From the NCBI GenBank assembly GCA_001600495.1, contig BCKE01000019.1, positions 1 through 64,000 on the forward strand: a DNA stretch of 64,000 nt, given 5' to 3'. Below the pieces are notes generated by a model. The model ran no database searches, was not told where the DNA came from, and was given only the letters and a program-made list of their open reading frames with translations. The first letter of the stretch is position 1. Each line of letters opens with the position of its first letter. This DNA is from Pilasporangium apinafurcum (taxonomy: Eukaryota > Oomycota > Peronosporomycetes > Pythiales > Pythiaceae). Of this stretch, positions 60,129-64,000 are shown in pieces. The translations under genes were made by a program, and so were the position numbers.

Positions 60129-61909
60129 ATAAATATAAAGGAAACGCCTAGCACAAAGATTTCGAGAGCGTCGTGCCTTGACTATAGAGCCGAGAGATAA
60201 CTAAGGAGACGAAACCACTAGGCTCTTACTGATATCTCACGCGCTCTCGTTCACTTTTTCGCGCTGTGTGCTTTTCCTTCCTCTGGTTCTGAGCAGCAGC
60301 CCATGATGGTGAAAGAAACGCAGCGATTCTCAAAAGTTTTGGTTAAACGTATCTTTACCACCAAGCCGTCGGTGATTGGTGGAAACCTAGAAGGATGAGC
60401 TGGTGTTAAACATATGCGTTACTTAGGTACTTTGTCCATATATAGCCCAGTAGTTCTATTATAGGGGATTCACTTATTCTTTCGATCTGTTCCACAGAGA
60501 GAATCGTTTTTGATTTGGTTCCCCATGTGGGGTGTATGGGGGCCACCTACAAATTCTGGTAATTAGCTGTGAAGAATTTACGAGAATTCTATGGTTCGAT
60601 CGTGATGAGCAGGATGCTGTTAAATACGGAAATTTTAGTAAAGGATTTCGAGTTTAACACCCGATTGGTTACTCAAATTTCTTTGAGAAGAATCAGGAAT
60701 TGCCCCGTCTCCACCGCGAAACTGCGGCAGGACAACTGACTGTTAAATGATAAACCCACCGAGTTTTCTGTTTTGCTGGGTGGACGAATTGACAGGATCT
60801 CCCAAGTGGGAACATGCGGTGGCCAGCACTTCCATGCATTCAAGTCTTCCGTTGATCGGCTGCGCTGGTAGACACATCGTTCTCAATCGTAAGAGTAGCT
60901 GACGCTGCTGTGGATATCATCTCTTCATTAAAGTAAACGCATCATCATTATCGTTTGCCATGTGGTCTCTCCACCGAATTGAACTGATATTGACTGGCTA
61001 AATGCGGTATGGACTGCCACCACATGCTAACATGATTCTTTTTCTATTCATAGTAGAGGAAGGAAAACAGTTGCGTGAATGTCCAAAAACTATGGGAAGA
61101 ACTCGTGAATGGGGAGTGCTTTGGACATAATGAGGCTGGACTGTATCAAAGTGATTTATCGTTTTATATTTCTCATTATGTATACCTACAAGACTACATT
61201 ATGCTAGGATGGAGTTTCGTATTCTGCGATAAATCAAATGTGTCGAGGCAATCGCTCTGCGGAGACATGTAGTCCGACCAGATCAGATGCGCTTGATTCG
61301 ATTATCACAGCTCATGTGTAGCACTTTCACGCGCGATTATACTCGAGTTGCAATGCTTCAATGAAGCCGAACAAATTACATGTCCATTCTTCCAATCTGA
61401 GACTTCTCAGCGGAATGCTTGGTGGACAAGCTTATATCGCGTGACGATCGGACGTTTCGACGCAGAATGTCTATTCTCATCGCTTGTAAGCTACAAGTGA
61501 AAATATACGAACGCTCGAGTTTGCTATACATCGTAGTGTAGCAGATCTACCAAATACAATGGCGATGCGCGAATAAAATGCCGATTTCTGCTGTGTAGCC
61601 AGTCGTTAAACCTGCCACATGATGATGGTAATTTCAATGATCTTGCTTGTTTTCGTTTGCGTCATTGTGATGTTTGTAAATTTTGTGTCTTGAATAGTTT
61701 CGCCACGCTTTGGACGCGATACCAAATTGGTGGAGGTCACAAATTATGGAGGGACCGATTTCTTCCCGCTCAATTGTCAAACGCAGGTACATCGTCTTTG
61801 GCTTCAGCAATTTTGTAAAGCCCAGGCATGGTTTTCTGACTAGTGCTTCTAGCTCCTCAGGTACAGTACGCTCTTTTGCAACAGTTTAGCATACTTGACT
61901 CACTTTTCT
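60129..61909. other. Long intergenic region in the KIX-like array
   Basis: About 1.8 kb between paralogs 3 and 4, the longest gene-free stretch in the window. A 65-codon plus frame at 61075-61272 has no recognisable features. Nothing repetitive was noticed. Confidence 0.5.
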
Positions 61910-62395
61910 TCACACAATAACAGTACACGCACTAGTTCCCCTCGCTTCTGCATGCTTACGCTTGCGTACCCGCACAAGATGACTCGACAACTGACGAATG
62001 CGGCTCCGCAGTGTTTCTTCATTCAAGTAACTCTCACGCGTTGGTGCGGCGCGAAACACCAGGCGCTCCATCTTTAACGCCAACTGAGAAATCTTGGATT
62101 GCCATTCGCCATTCTTTTCGACCAGTGTCAGCACAGCGTGTGGTTGGTGGTGACGCAGCATTTGGTCAATCCGAAGTGCGACGTGATATCGCAAGCGCAA
62201 AAGCTCGTCTCCTCTAGATTCTCGCCAGTTCTCGCTCGTGGATGTGCTTGAAGTGCTCATCGACCGCGCTGAAGGAAATTGTATCCGTTCTTGATGAGTG
62301 GATGGAACTTGCAGTGGTAGAGGAAGCTGAAGAGTGCTAAGATAGTGGTATTGTTTTGATGCAAGTAGTCTTGTAGATTGGCAAATGAAAAGCAA
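61910..62395 (-). CDS. KIX-like domain protein, paralog 4
   Basis: A single exon of 161 codons, or 116 from the ATG at 62260 (MSTSSTSTSENWRE), which may be the true start. The domain from about residue 56 reads ENWRESRGDELLRLRYHVAL, RIDQMLRHHQPHAVLTLVEK, GEWQSKISQLALKMERLVFR and AAPTRESYLNEETLRSRIRQ, followed by a strongly basic RVRKRKHAEAR. The N-terminal text MLFICQSTRLLAS is hydrophobic but short and, if used, would be weak evidence for targeting. The core motif set is complete. Confidence 0.73.
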   Translation of the reverse strand: MLFICQSTRLLASKQYHYLSTLQLPLPLQVPSTHQERIQFPSARSMSTSSTSTSENWRESRGDELLRLRYHVALRIDQMLRHHQPHAVLTLVEKNGEWQSKISQLALKMERLVFRAAPTRESYLNEETLRSRIRQLSSHLVRVRKRKHAEARGTSACTVIV

Positions 62396-63275
62396 CTTAA
62401 ATCAATTCATTCCCATTTTCGTTCTTCTTTCTGCTTCCATTTTAACAGAAAAGGCTCATCGGGGGCTGTTTCTGTGACAAAGAAAAGCGTCTAACCCTAT
62501 CCAATAGTCGTTTCATGAAATCTTCTGCCTATAGAATCTCCAAATCTGCATGTTCACACACCGCAGGATGACCCGCGTGTTTCTGTCGCCGACCACCGAT
62601 GATTGGCTGGTTTTGAAAACGTAGCTCCTCAAGATAGATGCGCAGGTACGATAGCCACAAGCCACATGCTCGCATTTTCTAGTTCTTTTAGCAAATACCT
62701 CCGTGTTCTACCCAGAATCTACCCTTCACATCTACAAGAAAACCTTCACACCTTAATGCAATCATTCCCAACGACCCATGGACTGCAGTGGTGTCAGAAA
62801 TGGAAACAAAGAAATTCAGTAAACCAATTGTCAACAAACGTAAGTTGCTTGTGAAAAGATAAAGATGCCGAAATTCGGTTATCTCGTTCAAATGTATCCG
62901 TTGACCATTTGGTAACAACACTGAGACGCAGGGATAGACACCTCCATCCGAGTGCGGTGCTTTCAACAGTCGTTGAGATGGAGACGTGCAGCAGTTGCAC
63001 AATGACTATCAACTAACGCAGAAGATGCGCACAATGTATTAGTATTAGTCTGGATCAGCATGGGGACGCAAAAACATTCAGTGTGTGTATTAACGATTAT
63101 AGTATTCTTGAGTGCCACCTCCACTTTGTCGCAATGACGAAACACCCTGAATAGTGGCGATATCGGTTCGTTCTCTAGTAACCTCAACAAATGGATTATC
63201 GAGGTATGTCCATAATGTGTGTGGGTGTGTTGGATGCGTAGTTTAATAAGCCTTGGAATGGCAATATCCGCATGA
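62396..63275. other. Intergenic, KIX-like array
   Basis: About 880 bp between paralogs 4 and 5. Several open frames overlap on both strands but none has recognisable features or splice support. Confidence 0.5.
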
Positions 63276-63914
63276 TCATCGCCTCCCAATTGGCACGGAA
63301 TTCGTCAGGACGTTTTTGTGTTTATCCGACTGAACGAGATGGTACGAGAGTTGACATATACGCGCATACAATGTGGTTTCATCTGCATAATTCTCTTCCG
63401 ATGTGGCTGAGATAAACAAGAGTCGCTCTAGTTTCAGCGCCAACGTGAGCGTTTTCGATCTCCAATCCACATTCGCTAGCCTTCGATTCGATGGATCCCG
63501 TGTCCGACACCTCCGTAGCATGCGTTCAATCAGCACAACATATCGAGCCCGTCGCTGCCGCATCTCTGTTGTCACGACTCGCCAATTATCGGTACGAATA
63601 GATGGAGACACCACATAGGAAGAAGAGGACGTTGCTGGAGCCATTGGACGGTTCATTGTCAAAGAACCAAGTGGAGGAGATAGCGTAGGTGCCAGCACCA
63701 ACGGCGCAGCCAGTGGTGAAATAGGGATGGGGGCATTGGCGGTATCTCGCAGACTATCAGCGATCTCTTGGGGTGTCAGAGGCTCCGATCGTCCCCTAGC
63801 AAGTAAATCCAATTGATCACGTTCACTTGAACTCCATACGTTTGAGAAACTGTTCAATCTGGGGATGGAGTCTTGTTCTATCCGCACACGCGGATGCTCT
63901 GCTACGTTGTTCAT
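63276..63914 (-). CDS. KIX-like domain protein, paralog 5
   Basis: A single exon of 212 codons, the longest member. The N-terminal 108 residues are Pro/Ala/Ser-rich with a run of alternating proline (APTLSPPLGS). The domain at about 109-194 reads DNWRVVTTEMRQRRARYVVL, IERMLRRCRTRDPSNRRLAN, DWRSKTLTLALKLERLLFIS and ATSEENYADETTLYARICQL. The HxPH turn is replaced by CRTRD and the loop is longer, so ligand specificity may differ. The gene may continue beyond 63914 if it has an upstream exon; the window ends 86 bp later. Confidence 0.72.
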   Translation of the reverse strand: MNNVAEHPRVRIEQDSIPRLNSFSNVWSSSERDQLDLLARGRSEPLTPQEIADSLRDTANAPIPISPLAAPLVLAPTLSPPLGSLTMNRPMAPATSSSSYVVSPSIRTDNWRVVTTEMRQRRARYVVLIERMLRRCRTRDPSNRRLANVDWRSKTLTLALKLERLLFISATSEENYADETTLYARICQLSYHLVQSDKHKNVLTNSVPIGRR

Positions 63915-64000
63915 CGAAGCGTAAGTCTGTGAATCATTGTGCCGCTCTAAATTGATCAGCCACGCCGCCAGTTCTACGTTCGATGACTCGTGCTGCTTCG
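63915..64000. other. Right window edge
   Basis: Only 86 bp upstream of paralog 5. The array may continue past this edge. Confidence 0.5.

Noticed and set aside
1-64000. Retrotransposons, LTR elements, virus-like elements, CRISPR arrays, rRNA genes
   Set aside because: I looked for reverse transcriptase, integrase and capsid motifs, long terminal repeats, regular spacer arrays and rRNA sequence and saw none.

Overview
The window reads as nuclear DNA of an oomycete, most like a white-rust species (Albugo group). Genes are compact and often 100-300 bp apart, with short introns of about 50-110 bp. Gene families fit a zoospore-forming stramenopile: an axonemal dynein assembly factor (DAW1/ODA16 type), a sperm-tail PG-rich repeat protein, a START-like/FYVE/GAF protein, a fused HisHF enzyme and an FHA kinesin with an unusual motor. 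The species assignment is inference. Exon coordinates were worked out by hand from splice signals and reading-frame continuity, with no transcript support.

Layout. 1-3.2 kb is repeat-rich: a DNA-binding-like ORF, a fragment of a TIR element and a minisatellite. 3.2-13 kb is ordinary genic DNA: a mitochondrial carrier, an inositol 5-phosphatase with a C2 domain, a kinesin and a GABA-aminotransferase-like enzyme. 13.1-17.3 kb is an accessory island with two broken Fanzor (eukaryotic TnpB-like) copies, an inverted repeat with a hairpin beside one of them, and a long palindromic hairpin. 17.3-55 kb is a dense housekeeping block: START/FYVE/GAF protein, tandem cyclic-nucleotide-binding-domain protein, KRI1, P-type cyclin, OvoA-C-terminal-type methyltransferase, casein kinase 1, a conserved unknown, CRIPT, BUD20/ZNF593, ELMO-domain protein, CLASP, PPP4R1, PRELI-domain protein, a coiled-coil protein, HisHF, DAW1, TOM7-like protein and an STPGR protein.

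55.6-64 kb is different. It is gene-poor and holds five co-oriented, divergent paralogs of one small protein. Each has a Ser/Pro-rich N-terminus and a C-terminal domain of about 85 residues. Its helical pattern and key residues look like the KIX fold of Mediator subunit 15 and CBP coactivators. A 705-bp TIR element lies between two of them. This tandem KIX-like array is the most interesting system here: it may be a lineage-specific family of small nuclear adaptor or competitor proteins.

How genes relate. Several act in common processes: cilium (DAW1, STPGR), microtubules (CLASP, kinesin), phosphoinositide and membrane signalling (5-phosphatase, FYVE protein), ribosome biogenesis (KRI1, BUD20) and mitochondria (carrier, PRELI, TOM7, the aminotransferase). 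Nothing suggests operons. No intact retroelement, CRISPR array, rRNA or convincing tRNA was found.
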